Shown here: positions 24,936-36,480 of the stretch, piece by piece
Numbering within the stretch: position 1 is the stretch's first letter
Layout of the letters: each line of letters opens with the position of its first letter
Assembly (NCBI GenBank): GCA_004794655.1
Contig: SMMW01000019.1
Location: forward strand, 3,549,501-3,613,500
Direction: 5' to 3'
DNA: 64,000 nucleotides
DNA from: Marisa cornuarietis
Lineage: Eukaryota > Mollusca > Gastropoda > Architaenioglossa > Ampullariidae
Notes under the pieces: model-generated
Told to the model about the DNA's origin: nothing
The model's database searches: none
The model's input: the letters and a program-made list of their open reading frames with translations, nothing else
Made by a program: the position numbers and the translations under genes

Positions 24936-26470
24936 TAATAATAATAATAGTGAAGATTTTTATAGGGCATATTCACACTCGTAGAGAGTATGCTCTTAGC
25001 GCTTAAAACGGGGAAGAGACGTGGACTAAGTAGATACAGAACACAGGGGACGAACGAAAACGACAGTACTGACAAAAACAGATAACAAAAGGCATCAAGT
25101 AACAGGAACAGAGAAAATAATGATCAGTAAACTAGCTAGAGGGAAGCAGGGGTGGTAAGGACTAGCATTGTGGACTAGGAGTAGCGCTCAAGGAAGAGGT
25201 GCGTTTTCAGTGCACATTTGAAGGATTCAATTGTAGGAAGGTGGCGGATATGGAAAGGAAGAGAGTTCCATTGTTTTGCAGCACAGTAGCCAAAAGTCCT
25301 GTGACCATATGTTGTTGTTCTGGTGACAGGAACGGTCAGAGTACGGTTGTCAGAGGAAGAGCGGAGTTGTCTGGCCGGAGAGTAAGGGATGAGAAGTTCA
25401 GAGAAATAGTCAGGACAGGAGCCTGCAAAGAAATTAAAACACAGCACAGACAGTTTGTACTGGATGCGAGAACGGACGGGTAGCCAGTGTAGGAAACGAA
25501 GGAGAGGAGTGACATGGTCCCGTTTCCTTGCTCTAAGCACCAGACGTGCAGCGGAGTTCTGTACTCTCTGGAGTTTCTGAATGAGGGATAAGGGGCAGCC
25601 TGCCAGCAAGGAGTTGCAGTAGTCAAGTCGTGAAAGAACAAACGCACAGACAAGAGTGTTGGTGGCACGTGTAGAGAGAAAGTGACGGATGGCACTGATC
25701 TTACGGAGCTCATAGTAAGCAGACTGACAGACAGCTGTAACATGTTTATCAAGGGTCATGTCTGCGGTGACAATAAATCCCAGATTCCTAACAGATGACG
25801 TGAAGGTGATGTTGCTGTCGCCCACCTTGATGTGATTGGGCAGACTGACTAGTGAAGGTTGATGTCTCCTTCTATGGCACAAGAGGGCTTCCGTTTTATC
25901 ATCATTTAGTTTAAGCTTGTTTTTTACCATCCAGCCCTTGACACCACTAATACAAGCTTCTAGAGAGCTAATAGCAGAGTGAGACTCAGCCAGTGGAATA
26001 GAACAATAAAGCTGCGTGTCATCAGCATAAGATTGATGAGAAACCTGGTGAGACCGGGTGCAAGATGAAAGTGGTTTAGTATACAGGATGAACAGGACTG
26101 GGCCAAGTACTGAGCCTTGGGGAACGCCACAGAAAAGTGAAGCAGGGCGAGATGTCTGACCATCCACTACCACAGTCTGGGTCCTATCAGTGAGATAGGA
26201 GTTGAACCATGAGAGGGCAGGTCCAGAAATCCCGTAGAGGGTGTGGAGTCTGTGAAGAAGCAGAGAGTGGTCTATAGTGTCAAATGCAGCAGACAGGTCC
26301 AGTAGGGTTAATGGAGAGACATCATCACTGTCAAGAGCAGATAATATATCTGTTGTTACTTTAATAAGAGTGGTCTCAGTGCTGTGGAAAGTATTTGAAA
26401 ATTTATTGGAAGAATGAAAAGAATTAACATCTGAGACAAAACTTGATTGTCTGTAACATGGCACTGACAC
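24936..26470 (-). mobile_element. L2/CR1-type non-LTR retrotransposon, 5'-truncated, reverse transcriptase frame open
   Basis: The minus frame 26470-25175 encodes about 430 residues of the C-terminal part of a LINE ORF2. It shows FHSTETTLIKVTTDILSALD, LDLSAAFDTIDHSLLL (palm block A), GVPQGSVLGPVLFILY (block B), the catalytic SYADDTQLY (block C) and the downstream thumb/C-terminal region (RVQNSAARLVLRARKRDHVT, LHWLPVRSRIQYKL), ending in LFLERYS. The endonuclease and RT fingers are absent, and homology starts abruptly at the usual 'FQSAYR-HSTET' site, so this is a 5' truncation. The 3' UTR (25174-24936) ends in CTATAAAAATCTTCAC plus an (ATT)n tail. No stop or frameshift within the remaining frame suggests recent insertion. 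Confidence 0.9.
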
Positions 26471-27120
26471 TATTGAAGGACGTGCAAGAAATCTAACTTA
26501 TTTCAAAAAGGGGCGTGAATAAGAAAATCACTAACTCCCAATATTTTTTCCAAGTCTTTAACAAGTGAATGGTTAACATATCTATGCATGGTCTTTGTAG
26601 GACATTAACAGGTCAGGTAGATAAGAGTTGGCTAAAGTGATTAAGCAATGATATTAACAACGGCAATAAACCAGCACAGTTACAGAAAGTGCTATAAAAT
26701 GTATGCATAAGAAGAATTTCATGAATTCATTATTATTTTAGTCTAAAAACTATGGGTTGCTACCTTGCACAGGACATGCAATAATTTTCTATTTTTTAGG
26801 ACATTAGCCCTTTGATATGCTGTTCATTTGAATAGTTTATTAGCTAGATGGTTGTCTAAACTGATAATAGTACAATACATTCAAATTCTTGTCTACTGAA
26901 ACATTTTATGCTTTTCCAAAAATCCAATAAAACTTTGACGATCATATGCAATATTGTACAATATAATCTTCTGTGACTGCTAGCTATACTCAAAACAAAA
27001 AGGCATTTACCAAGACCACATGGTGCAGAACTAACATGCACACAAATGAGTTTCATAAAATTATTGCATAATTAAAAAAGCTGCATGTAGGTATATATAA
27101 ATTGCAATATCACATCTCTA
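26471..27120. other. Intergenic DNA, nothing recognised
   Basis: AT-rich, no coding or repeat signal beyond the neighbouring LINE and tandem repeat. Confidence 0.4.
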
Positions 27121-27489
27121 ACACTTTGATTTTGAAGATTTGATCGCTGAATGAAGATACTTCTAAAGCATTTTTCATCCTCAAGGATTTAAACAAGAAA
27201 TATACACATTATAAACCAGTGGTAAGCTTTAGGAAACTTAAGAACACTTTCATTTTGAAGATTTGATCGCTGAATGAAGATACTTCTAAAGCATTTTTCA
27301 TCCTCAAGGATTTAAACAAGAAATATACACATTATAAACCAGTGGTAAGCTTTAGGAAACTTAAGAACACTTTGATTTTGAAGATTTGATCGCTGAATGA
27401 AGATACTTCTAAAGCATTTTTCATCCTCAAGGATTTAAACAAGAAATATACACAATATAAACCAGTGGTAAGCTTTAAGAAACTTAAGT
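27121..27489. repeat. 123-bp tandem repeat, three copies
   Basis: Units start at 27121, 27244 and 27367 (ACACTTTSATTTTGAAGATT) and are nearly identical, ending in a GGTAAGCTTTARGAAACTTAAG block. The unit is a multiple of three, so the apparent minus-strand frame with repeated peptides there is a by-product. Confidence 0.95.
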
Positions 27490-28502
27490 ACAAAAACATG
27501 TGCCTTACAAAAAATGCAAGAATCACACAAAAAATGTCCAGCATAATGTAACTTTAAAAAGCAATTTTCAAAAACTTAAGAACACACAACTCTGAAACAT
27601 AAGTAACAAAGAAATAATCATAGGTAATATGCACAAATAATAATAAAGAAATGCATTGCTCTCAAAAGTAATATAATTGCCACACCCATGTGTGCAAGCA
27701 TGAGAAAGAATGTGAGATGGAAAAGAAGTAAGAAAACAGACAGGAAAAAAAAAGAAAGTATGCATGGATCTTACAAGATAATTATAAAATTTGTCACACT
27801 AATTACCTATACAGGCATAGTGCCCATGACTAAGATATTAGTTTCTGCAGTAGGCATAAAGCAAACTGCAATCTCCTTATATGAAATTTAATTGTTCAAG
27901 GATGACATTTTCAACTTTTGAAATAAACAGAACAGGGATGAGAGAGACAAGATTCTGCTGGCCGTTTTCCAGTGATTTTGGGAGCCCCTTCAGCTGGTTA
28001 AATTGCATATCTTAATCTTAAACCCAGTGTTAATCAACTAAACAAAGGTAAAAATGTGATACAGAAAAACGATACTGTTTAAATACCACATATCACACTT
28101 CATGAAAGCTGATGATGATAAATGGCAGGATAATAGTAAAACAAAGGCAAGATAGTAATAAAAACTTTTTTGGCAGGTAATCATGGAAGATTCTTAGGTA
28201 TGATGGAGAGACATATTGAACTTTTTCCAGCAAGACAGAAGAAAAATATTCTCCGTTGCCCCTCACATATATCCAAATCACAGTTTGAACAGAAAGCTAA
28301 CTTTTAAAATTTGCATAATTCCAGTAACGGCTGAATGGTCTTTGCATACGAACATCAAAATGTGAATTCTGTCATTAAAAATCAAGGTCCCACCAAACTA
28401 AAAGTTGCATAGTTGCATGTAGCATAAAGCATATCTGCCAGCTAAAAAGAAACTAGCATCATTTTTTGATGGCATCATGTTTGGCATTTGTCAGATGTCC
28501 CT
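27490..28502. other. Probable 3' UTR and downstream sequence of the TTLL-like gene
   Basis: Lies immediately 3' of the minus-strand gene ending at 28503. AT-rich; no exon recognised. Confidence 0.35.
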
Positions 28503-30083
28503 CTAACACCACGATACATCTTTGCGACACATTCCCAAAAACCAGTAATACATCAGCTTGTTGCTCTCCGTCAATGCTTCTGTTCCTGGCCATGAGGACA
28601 CAGAATTCCAAGCCAAAGCTTCAGATCTGTTTAAAGCTGGTGGGAAAATTCTTCTGCATGATCCTCGTTGGACATGCTCAAGATATGCAATTTTTAATGT
28701 CTTCTGTACAGAATGTGTTCGGCAGTGCTTACATAGTCTGCATTGTATGTCTGTGCAAGAACTAACACAAGTACTGTTTGTGCAAACTTCTGGAAAAACA
28801 TTGACATCTGCTGAAGAAACTCGCATTTCATCTTTATAATTAGCCTGTTTAGGAGACATCCAATGGGTCAAGCCAATCAAACTAAGCACATTAAAGATCA
28901 CATGTTCATACAGACGCTTGTTTGGTGGAAAATGGGATGAAGAAAGATTTGGAGACATGTTGGCTTCCATAAGAAACACATTAAGAGCCTCATCCAGCAC
29001 AAAGTCAAAGCGCACCATTTCAAAAAAGTTATTGGTGTCTAAAAATGCCAATGCTGATTCAACAAATTTGCTTTCCTTCTCAAGATAGACGGTAGCAATA
29101 GCAGATTGAATATCTCTCCACACCTTTTCATAGTCCAAGCCTTTTGATTTCATATAGATATTGAATGTATCTTTGAAAGAATATCCATGTGTTTCATATA
29201 TATCTTTTAACGATGAAACTTTCCACATGGGCAGATAGTCATCTCCAACCACGTACTTATCACGATTTTGGGGATCAAAGGGGTAGTACTCTTGTGGGCA
29301 AAATCGAAAAAGGATGTCACCTTCTACAATGTATACTCTTAAGGGGTTGATGGATGTCAGAATAGTGTACACTCCAATATCAAACTTGTGCTTGTCAATA
29401 AGGAAAGGTTTACTGATATACTCCTGTATAAATGACCCTCCTTTTTGCAGGTCAAGGTCAGATGTGTTCCTGATCTGAATACCACGGTGAGTGTTGCTTT
29501 TCTGCACCCACATAATTTCTGGATGATCCTGGCTAAAAGACAGAAACTTATCTCTGTCTTCTGGAAGTTTGAAGGCTCTCGGAATGAACTTCATAGTGCT
29601 TGTGGCTAAACTAACTTTATTGGTGATGTATCCAGACCCTGGGAAATGATTAACCTTTTGGTATGGCTTCAGACTGGACAACTGTGAAGCAAATGTTTTG
29701 AAAGGGTAGTCATGTGACCACAACAGCAACCAATCAGCTGTGTTGTCCCCGGTGACAAATCCCACATGACTGAGGACATCAAAGACATGTTTCAAGTATC
29801 CAGTGTGAAGATTTTTACCAGCAACCCATGCAATAGGCTTTTCTGATTTCTGTTTATTTTCATCATTACTCCCTTCCACTACAGGGCCAGCAGCATGATG
29901 AAACATGTGGTCTTCCTTGATTCTATGCAGCTGGTAAATATTCAGTGCACAAAGTGTGACTCCAGTCACCAGAATGAACAAGGACAAATACATCATCTTA
30001 CTTGGTGGCTTCATCCTGGGTTTCAACAACTGTCGATTGCCTGATTCCAGTAAATTGTACCTGTTGGAATTATTCATTATCAA
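28503..30083 (-). CDS. ttll15: Tubulin-tyrosine-ligase-like protein, TTLL-15 type, membrane-anchored
   Basis: A single uninterrupted 526-codon frame. Residues 31-50 (MYLSLFILVTGVTLCALNIY) form a membrane segment preceded by a basic stretch (RQLLKPRMKPPSK). The TTL ATP-grasp domain covers about 85-410. It has nucleotide-binding IMWVQKSNTHRGIQI (190-204), FIQEYISKPFLIDKHKFDIG (218-237) with the K-x-D-x-R/G-type motif, and MVRFDFVLDEALNVFLMEAN followed by MSPNL (356-380) with the metal-binding D/E/N residues. The C-terminal tail has a cysteine cluster (C434, C439, C443, C448, C451, C454). TTL-like enzymes ligate amino acids, usually glutamate, to tubulin tails. The TTLL-15 group of invertebrates is known for an N-terminal hydrophobic segment. 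The start is the first ATG; a second Met two codons on is equally plausible. No introns in the coding region. Confidence 0.88.
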   Translation of the reverse strand: MIMNNSNRYNLLESGNRQLLKPRMKPPSKMMYLSLFILVTGVTLCALNIYQLHRIKEDHMFHHAAGPVVEGSNDENKQKSEKPIAWVAGKNLHTGYLKHVFDVLSHVGFVTGDNTADWLLLWSHDYPFKTFASQLSSLKPYQKVNHFPGSGYITNKVSLATSTMKFIPRAFKLPEDRDKFLSFSQDHPEIMWVQKSNTHRGIQIRNTSDLDLQKGGSFIQEYISKPFLIDKHKFDIGVYTILTSINPLRVYIVEGDILFRFCPQEYYPFDPQNRDKYVVGDDYLPMWKVSSLKDIYETHGYSFKDTFNIYMKSKGLDYEKVWRDIQSAIATVYLEKESKFVESALAFLDTNNFFEMVRFDFVLDEALNVFLMEANMSPNLSSSHFPPNKRLYEHVIFNVLSLIGLTHWMSPKQANYKDEMRVSSADVNVFPEVCTNSTCVSSCTDIQCRLCKHCRTHSVQKTLKIAYLEHVQRGSCRRIFPPALNRSEALAWNSVSSWPGTEALTESNKLMYYWFLGMCRKDVSWC

Positions 30084-33000
30084 ATAAATTTCCTGTTTTT
30101 GTTCTATAAAAAGTTGTTCAACATCACCTGACTAATAAGTCAATCCACTCTGAGAAGAATAATCTGCAACAAATACAATAAAGAGGTGATGCTATTGACT
30201 TTAAAAAATGTTACACATTTATACATGCATGCAAACATTTATGTGTATATATGTATATGTATGTGTGAGTATATATATATATACACACACACATACATCA
30301 AAAGTACATCAGCAATTGCTCTCCACTACAGCTAGGATCTGCAGATTGTTTAGATATCACTTACAAGTGTCCTAGACCCCAGAACTTATATTAATACATT
30401 AATTATGCTTTTTCTCTCACAACTAAAAGATGCTATACAAGCCTACTATTATTATTATTAGTTAACATATTTAAACATAGCTTTAAAGCTCCAAATAAAG
30501 ATGTTCATACCTGTATCTTCTTTAAGTTGTCACAAAGAAAAGCTACTAAAATTTAAAACTGAAATTAAATGTAAAAATACAGGTATAAGGTTTCAATTCT
30601 TTAAACATATTTTCATTTCATACTTCGCAAAATATCAAATATGACCATTTTTTAGAACATGTTACTGGTTATCCCTGAAAATGGTGATTATAGGTTGTTA
30701 TGGTAACATTAATTTATGCTGGCAGCTAAAAACACTTAATGTCTGAGTCATATTCTATGAGTGGGCCACTGATGATCAGTACTTATCTATGGCTGCTGTT
30801 CTGTATTTGTAAAAATTGACTGTTCTGACATCAATGCAGTTTTATTCCCAGTGTTTTATGATTACGTTTTTCTGCATAAAGATAATAGAAAATGCCAATG
30901 TGTCTGACTGGTTCTATGTTAATGATTAAATGTTAATTTTTCTGACGACCTAAATTTTTTTTGCAGTCTTTTTTTAAAGCTTAGCTCTATGTGTTCTGCA
31001 ACGAAATCGAGCAAAATTTGTAGGCAAAAATCAATGAAGACTTCCATGCTTGAAGTAATCTTAATAAAAGGTTTAAAAATATATCATGTCATTTACTTAT
31101 ATAACTTTGAAGCTTGCACATTACAATTATTTTTAACTGCTATTCACTGCTCTATTAACAGTGGCATAGGAACCAGGGGGGCAAGGGGAGGGAGGCAGCC
31201 CCCCCCCCCATCAAATAAAGATAGGGAGGAGGCAATAATGTAAATATCGTTCACTGTTAACATGGAGTTTGCACCCAAAAAGCTAAGCGTCTTCCTACAC
31301 TATACTGATTAATTACTGAACCCTATTATTCAAGAAACATGTTTATTTTTGGACAGGCGCTAATATTTCAAGATATTCTCATTTCACTTATGTTTCCTGT
31401 AGGACGAATCCTAATAAGCACTAATTAGGTAATGCAGTTTAGAGTATGGTCAATCAACAGTGATGTAACAATGAAAGTTGCAAGGTTAAAAACCCTGACT
31501 CACCAGCAACATTCAAAAAACTTGTGATGCGATGACCATAATGATTAACTACACCAAGTCTGGATAAAATGACGCACACCATTCAGGCAGGTCTAACGAC
31601 AGCAGGGCCTGGCGGAGATCTATGCAAATGCAATACCAACCTCCCCTTTGTGAGCGGGAAGAAAAGGGGGAGTTGCATATTTTGTTTGATCTAGCCGTAT
31701 CCTGGTCCATCAGCATTGACACCTGTCAAGGAAGTCTCTTCGTTTATCGTGCGCTGTCGTCACAGATCACCAGCCACGTACAGTTGTCTCCTCAGGTCAG
31801 GATTTTAAAAGAATCTATATCCTGTTTTCGGATTTCCACATCCTCATCTCTCACCTGTTTAGGAAATAGTGAAAACGCCAACAAACTACTCAGCAGGTTT
31901 ATCACAACTTTCATCTTACGAAACATCGTCAGTGCTCATGCCATCAAGTCAAGATAAAGCTCAACATTTATCTTTCATATAAGACAACTTCTTTTGGTCT
32001 GGCAAGTCAGTGTTCCATACATACATGAAATACTTATGTGTTTAAGGGAAGCTGGCATAAAGTTAAAACGCGGAAAGAAACTTCTAAAAGTCTAAACCTA
32101 CCTTCGCTAGCTCACTATGCAAACCGTAGATTCAGCAATGAGATTGCTTCCCCTTCGCTTAGCAGCCGAACAACATCTTGAATAGATATATAAGTTATGC
32201 AAGTTGGTACACTTATTATCTGTGGTGCATGGAATTGGTTTGATATATCATGACTTGCTATTTTGGTGTAAAAGTCAGGTTTGATTTCCCTAGTAACGTA
32301 TATCCTTGCTTAATCCAAAGATGCGTAAGAGTACGGGAGGCAACTCCGATCAATTGGTAAACGGCATCAGTGTGAAGCAGTTATTCCACTTGTAAGTCAA
32401 CAAAGTACAAGTTATATCTCCATGTTATCATAAATTAAATCAGGCGTTATCTACCCCGAGTTATCAAGAAACTGGTATATTTTCGTAAAATGTCCATGCG
32501 CTTTATCTAGTGTCATCATCGTCGTCATCATTTTTAGTAATTGGTCGATCTGTGAGTTGCCTGAAGTGTAAGTGTTTGAATGAATGCGTATATATGTTTG
32601 TGATTGAACGTATGCAAGTAGTATCTACTTGCTTTCCAGAACATTCTGGCAACAATTATTGCCCCAAAATCGCAATAAGTGCCTGACAACGTGGGCAGAT
32701 TACCCAAAATAATCACGTGTCTGCACTCGACTTTAAAATCTTTTGCTAGCCTTGCATTGTCGATCCTGTCTTCATATATGACATCTTCACTTAACACTTT
32801 TATTTATCACGATGACGACTACGAGATGAGATTGGTGTTTTTTTCTAACACAATGAACGACAGTATATGTGTCTTATCACCAACATTGTTGTTTTCATTC
32901 CTGATCTTGCGACGAACAGGCCAACATTCTTCATATATTTTAACTATCGTTTTGCTCAAAATGTTTCGGGGAATTAATGTATACAGAATTTATATTGTTT

Positions 33001-33125
33001 TGCTTGAATTTACACTTTAAAAAACTGTGGTGCTAATTTATTCCCAGGCTATCTTAGGAAGATCTTGTCTTATCTATGATATTCGTAAGGTTGCATATAA
33101 AATAGAATCTCGGTTTAGTACAGGT
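30084..33125. other. Region upstream of the TTLL-like gene, no gene recognised
   Basis: Presumably 5' UTR, promoter and intergenic DNA. It includes a TA/CA microsatellite (30244-30298) and a G/C homopolymer-rich patch (31170-31212). Open frames at 31622-31957 and 32679-33020 lack any supporting motif. Confidence 0.35.
30244..30298. repeat. (TA)n/(CA)n microsatellite
   Basis: Imperfect alternating purine-pyrimidine run. Confidence 0.85.
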
Positions 33126-33129
33126 AGCA

Positions 33130-34840
33130 TCCGAGCAGCTTGCATGGCAGAGACTCAAAAACATGGCAAATGTTGAAGATCGGCTTAAGGGGTCGAAAGC
33201 CAAAACCTCGATGTCAGGCGTTGACAGTACGGCTCTACCAAATGCTCTTAATGCTTTCTTTGCTCGTTTCGAGACTCATGACTTCTCAGCGAAAATTAAA
33301 GATATGCTCAGTTCTCTTCACCCTGTCTAGAGGCTTGAGATTTGTCAAAAACAAGCTGTGGAGCTGTTTCAGCGAGTAAACATTCGTAAGGCCTCAGGTC
33401 CAGATGGTATTTGCGGCACAACATTAAGTTTCTGCGCGCACCAACTTGGAGGCGTTTTTCAACACCTTTTTCAGCGCTCCATGGATTCACTCTCCATCCC
33501 AGCTGCTTGGTAATTGTCTACAATTGTCCAAGTTCAGAAGAAAGCTTCAGCTCAGCATCTCAATGACTTTAGACCAGTGGCCTTAACATCGTTGGTCATG
33601 AAACTATTGGAGACAGTCATCAAAGCATTGATTCTAAAAGCCACTAACAATTGTCTTGACCCCTTGGAATTTGCATACCAGTCCAAACGAAGTGTTGATG
33701 ATGCTAAACTGTTCATTCTCCAAACTTTACTCAAACACTTGGAGAATCCACAAGCCCACGCACGACTGCTGTTTGCTGACTTCTCATCAGCCTTCAACAC
33801 CATCCAACCACATATCCTAGCTAGAAGACTCCTCGACGTGTTTTCCTTTGATCATCAGCTATAGTGTCATGGATCATTCACTTTTTGGTTGGCGAGTACT
33901 TGTCAATGGTACTTTTTTCCGACTTAATCACAACGTGCACCGGCTCAGCTCAAGGCTGTGTTTTATCCCCGCTTCTGTCTATTTTGCATACCAGCAGTTG
34001 TCGCAGTAACCATGAGGGTCAATATCTCGTCAAATTTTCCAATGACACGGCACTCCTGTCTCTCCTTAGCGGGCCAGCAGGTATCCACGGTGTAGCTTTG
34101 GAAAAATGTATTGCCTGGTGCGATGACAATTTCTTAGAGCTTAATGTAAGACGAAAGAGATGGTCTTTGATATCCGTTGGAATTCTCCACCAAGTCCCGT
34201 TAGTGTCATCCACGACAAGGAGGTGGAAATTGTTCCCGTTTTTAAATACCTGGGCACCATCTTCGACGGGCGACTTTGCTGGGATGTCAACACTCAAACT
34301 GTTGTCAAGAAGGCTCAGCAGCGCCTCTTCCTTCTCCGGAATCTGAAGTCTTTCTCTGTCTCCCACCAATTTCTTCAGCTTTTTTTATAGATTGCATATA
34401 GAGAGTGTGCTGACCTTCTCTACCTGTTTCTACAACAGTTTATCGGTGAATGACAAGAGCAGCCTACATCGTGTGGTATCTACCTGCTCAAAAGTCATTG
34501 GGACAGTTCAGAGTGCTCTTCAGACTCTGTATAACAGGCAGACACTTCTGAAAGTGTCTGCAATCCTTCGTGATGACAGGCATGTCCTGTCGAAAGAATT
34601 TGTCCAGCTCCCACCGGGCCGCCGATTTTGTGTGCCTGCATGCAGGCTGAGGCTGTCATTCGTTGTTTCTGCCGTGCGTCTTTTGAATGGTGCTGTGCGA
34701 ATGAATGAAACATGAATGTGGAAGTCTGTTTGATGCATACGAATGTGGGTTGTTGTTTTTTTTTTGGGGGGGGGGATTATTTGTTTGTTATCGAGCTGCC
34801 ACCGAATTGCCCTATGAGACAAATAAAGTATTATCTTTTC
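33130..34840 (+). mobile_element. Rex1/CR1-like non-LTR retrotransposon, broken
   Basis: Collinear fragments in shifting frames: LPNALNAFFARFETHDFSAK, then RKASGPDGI, DFRPVALTSLVMKLLETVIK, LEFAYQSKRSVDDAKLFILQ, LLFADFSSAFNTIQPHILAR (block A), STGxPQGC-like block B (TGSAQGCVLSPLL), KFSNDTALLSLL replacing the expected F-A-D-D-T, and VFKYLGTIFDGRLCW. Stops and frameshifts occur (near 33328, 33511, 33862, 34387 and others), and the second catalytic Asp-Asp has become Asn-Asp. The 3' end has GACAAATAAAGTATTATC followed by a TTATC-like repeat, typical of these LINEs. Endonuclease absent: a 5'-truncated dead copy. Confidence 0.85.
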
Positions 34841-36300
34841 TTATCTTATTCTTCATTTGCGTTTATACTCATTGCAAGTACAACGTCCATTTCTCATGTA
34901 CACTTTTTATGTAGACACAAAAGAAGGACTGTCTGTAAGGAAGGCTGTTGGATAAAAACTTTAAGCATGTCGAATTTCATGACATAATAAGGCTTATGAG
35001 AAAAATGAAATCGATCTTTATATATATATATATAAAGAGATAAATCTTCTCTATGTATATCAATTTTATCATGTCGTAATGCCGAATAGGTTTATATGTG
35101 ACTTTTTATTTTTTTAATCTTTCTAGAATTGAATGATGTTGATGTGTCACATTTAACATGTAGGAATTTTTAATAATAGGATTTATTTTGGGAAGAAAAG
35201 GTGAGTTTGTTTTGCGTGTCGTGTCTTATTAAGCTTGCTGTCAGCCAAGCAAAAAAAAAAGAAAAAACTTCTCTCGAACAAAACGACAGCGTACAAAAGC
35301 CATAATAAAAAAACACAACAAATCAATAATGAATTATAGCTGAGCCGGCAGACACGCGCGTCCTCTGTATCGTATATCATCAGCTTTGCGCTCCCTCGCA
35401 AGGCCACCCGATCAATCCGTCAGTTGAACATTTTGCACAGGACACGTTTGCTCCATAAAAGAAAAGTCATAGCTTGCCCTCCAGTCTTCACGCACACGAA
35501 ATACAAGTAGAGAGTCTCTCTGATACAAGCCTGCGCCCACTTCGAATGTCAACGCACTTTTGACGTATATGGAGCATTTTTAATGCATGCGAGACTGTGT
35601 GTCTGAATTGTTTTTTTTTTCTCTCTCTTGCAAATCGTGACAGAGGCTTTTACTCTCTTTTTTTATCGCCCAGAATCATTTCTTGATCGACAACTTGTGC
35701 CATACATCACGTCTTCGTCTAAATTTCACACTCTTATCATCATTTTAACTGTGTTGTCGATTCTCGTGAGAAAATGTCAATACTCTCCGATTACCTGTAC
35801 CTTTTTCTCACTTTGATGCGAAAACAACATTTGTTTGTTCTTTCTCCCTCTCGTTGACACTGAACTTTATTATTGACCTTCCATTGTAAGCGCGGAGAGT
35901 GTGGCATCAAGACGTGCACTGCGTTGATGTCAGCTTCATGCCGCCCACGCATGTGCAAGGAATTATCGATGAGCTTCACTGAAATAAACAAAAATAACCC
36001 TGTGGGTGACGTGACTTGAATGTCAAGTGACATAAGCAACGGTGCCTCATGAGTGTTTGAACTTTTGAAAGTTTATCAAGACTTATTTGGAAGGAGTTAT
36101 AAATGTTTTGAATATCCCCTTTGTACTTTAACGATTACAGCTTTTCCTCCTATAAAGGCCGGAATATGCTATTATACTATTTTAGGTTTGATCAAATGTC
36201 TTTGATTATATAGATAATCTCCCATATGCTGCTGGGATTTCGTGATGTAAAATTGATTTTCATGTAAAGTTAAAAAAAAAAAGTTCGAATCGTATTTTTA
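34841..36300. other. Gene-poor intergenic DNA
   Basis: A short TA run near 35021-35035; otherwise nothing I can name. Confidence 0.4.
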
Positions 36301-36304
36301 AAAA

Positions 36305-36480
36305 ATGATAATAAACGTGTGATTTATATAGCGCACAATCACGCTCATGGAGCATGCTCTCAGAGCTGAAGACAAGTAGGAGACATGGACAGAATATAAA
36401 TAACGGAAGGAGAAACAACTGTACAGACAGGTAATAACAGACAACGTAAGAAGACACAAAGAGAAATCACGGAACAAACA
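36305..36480 (-). mobile_element. Diverged 3' end of the L2/CR1-like LINE
   Basis: Shares TTATATAGCGCA, the CTCATGGAGCATGCTCT block and AGGAGACATGGACAGA with the 3' UTR copies at 22612 and 24936, in the same order and orientation, but is more diverged. Confidence 0.6.

Noticed and set aside
25199..25752. Open frames overlapping the LINE on both strands
   Set aside because: Shadows of the reverse transcriptase frame.
27121..27489. Could the regular repeats be a CRISPR-like array?
   Set aside because: Units are contiguous 123-bp tandem copies with no unique spacers, in an animal genome.
28466..28839. Plus-strand frames at the TTLL-like gene
   Set aside because: Antisense to its C-terminal codons.
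32534..32797. 87-codon minus frame considered as a missing KDZ exon
   Set aside because: No KDZ motif and no convincing splice sites; not supportable.
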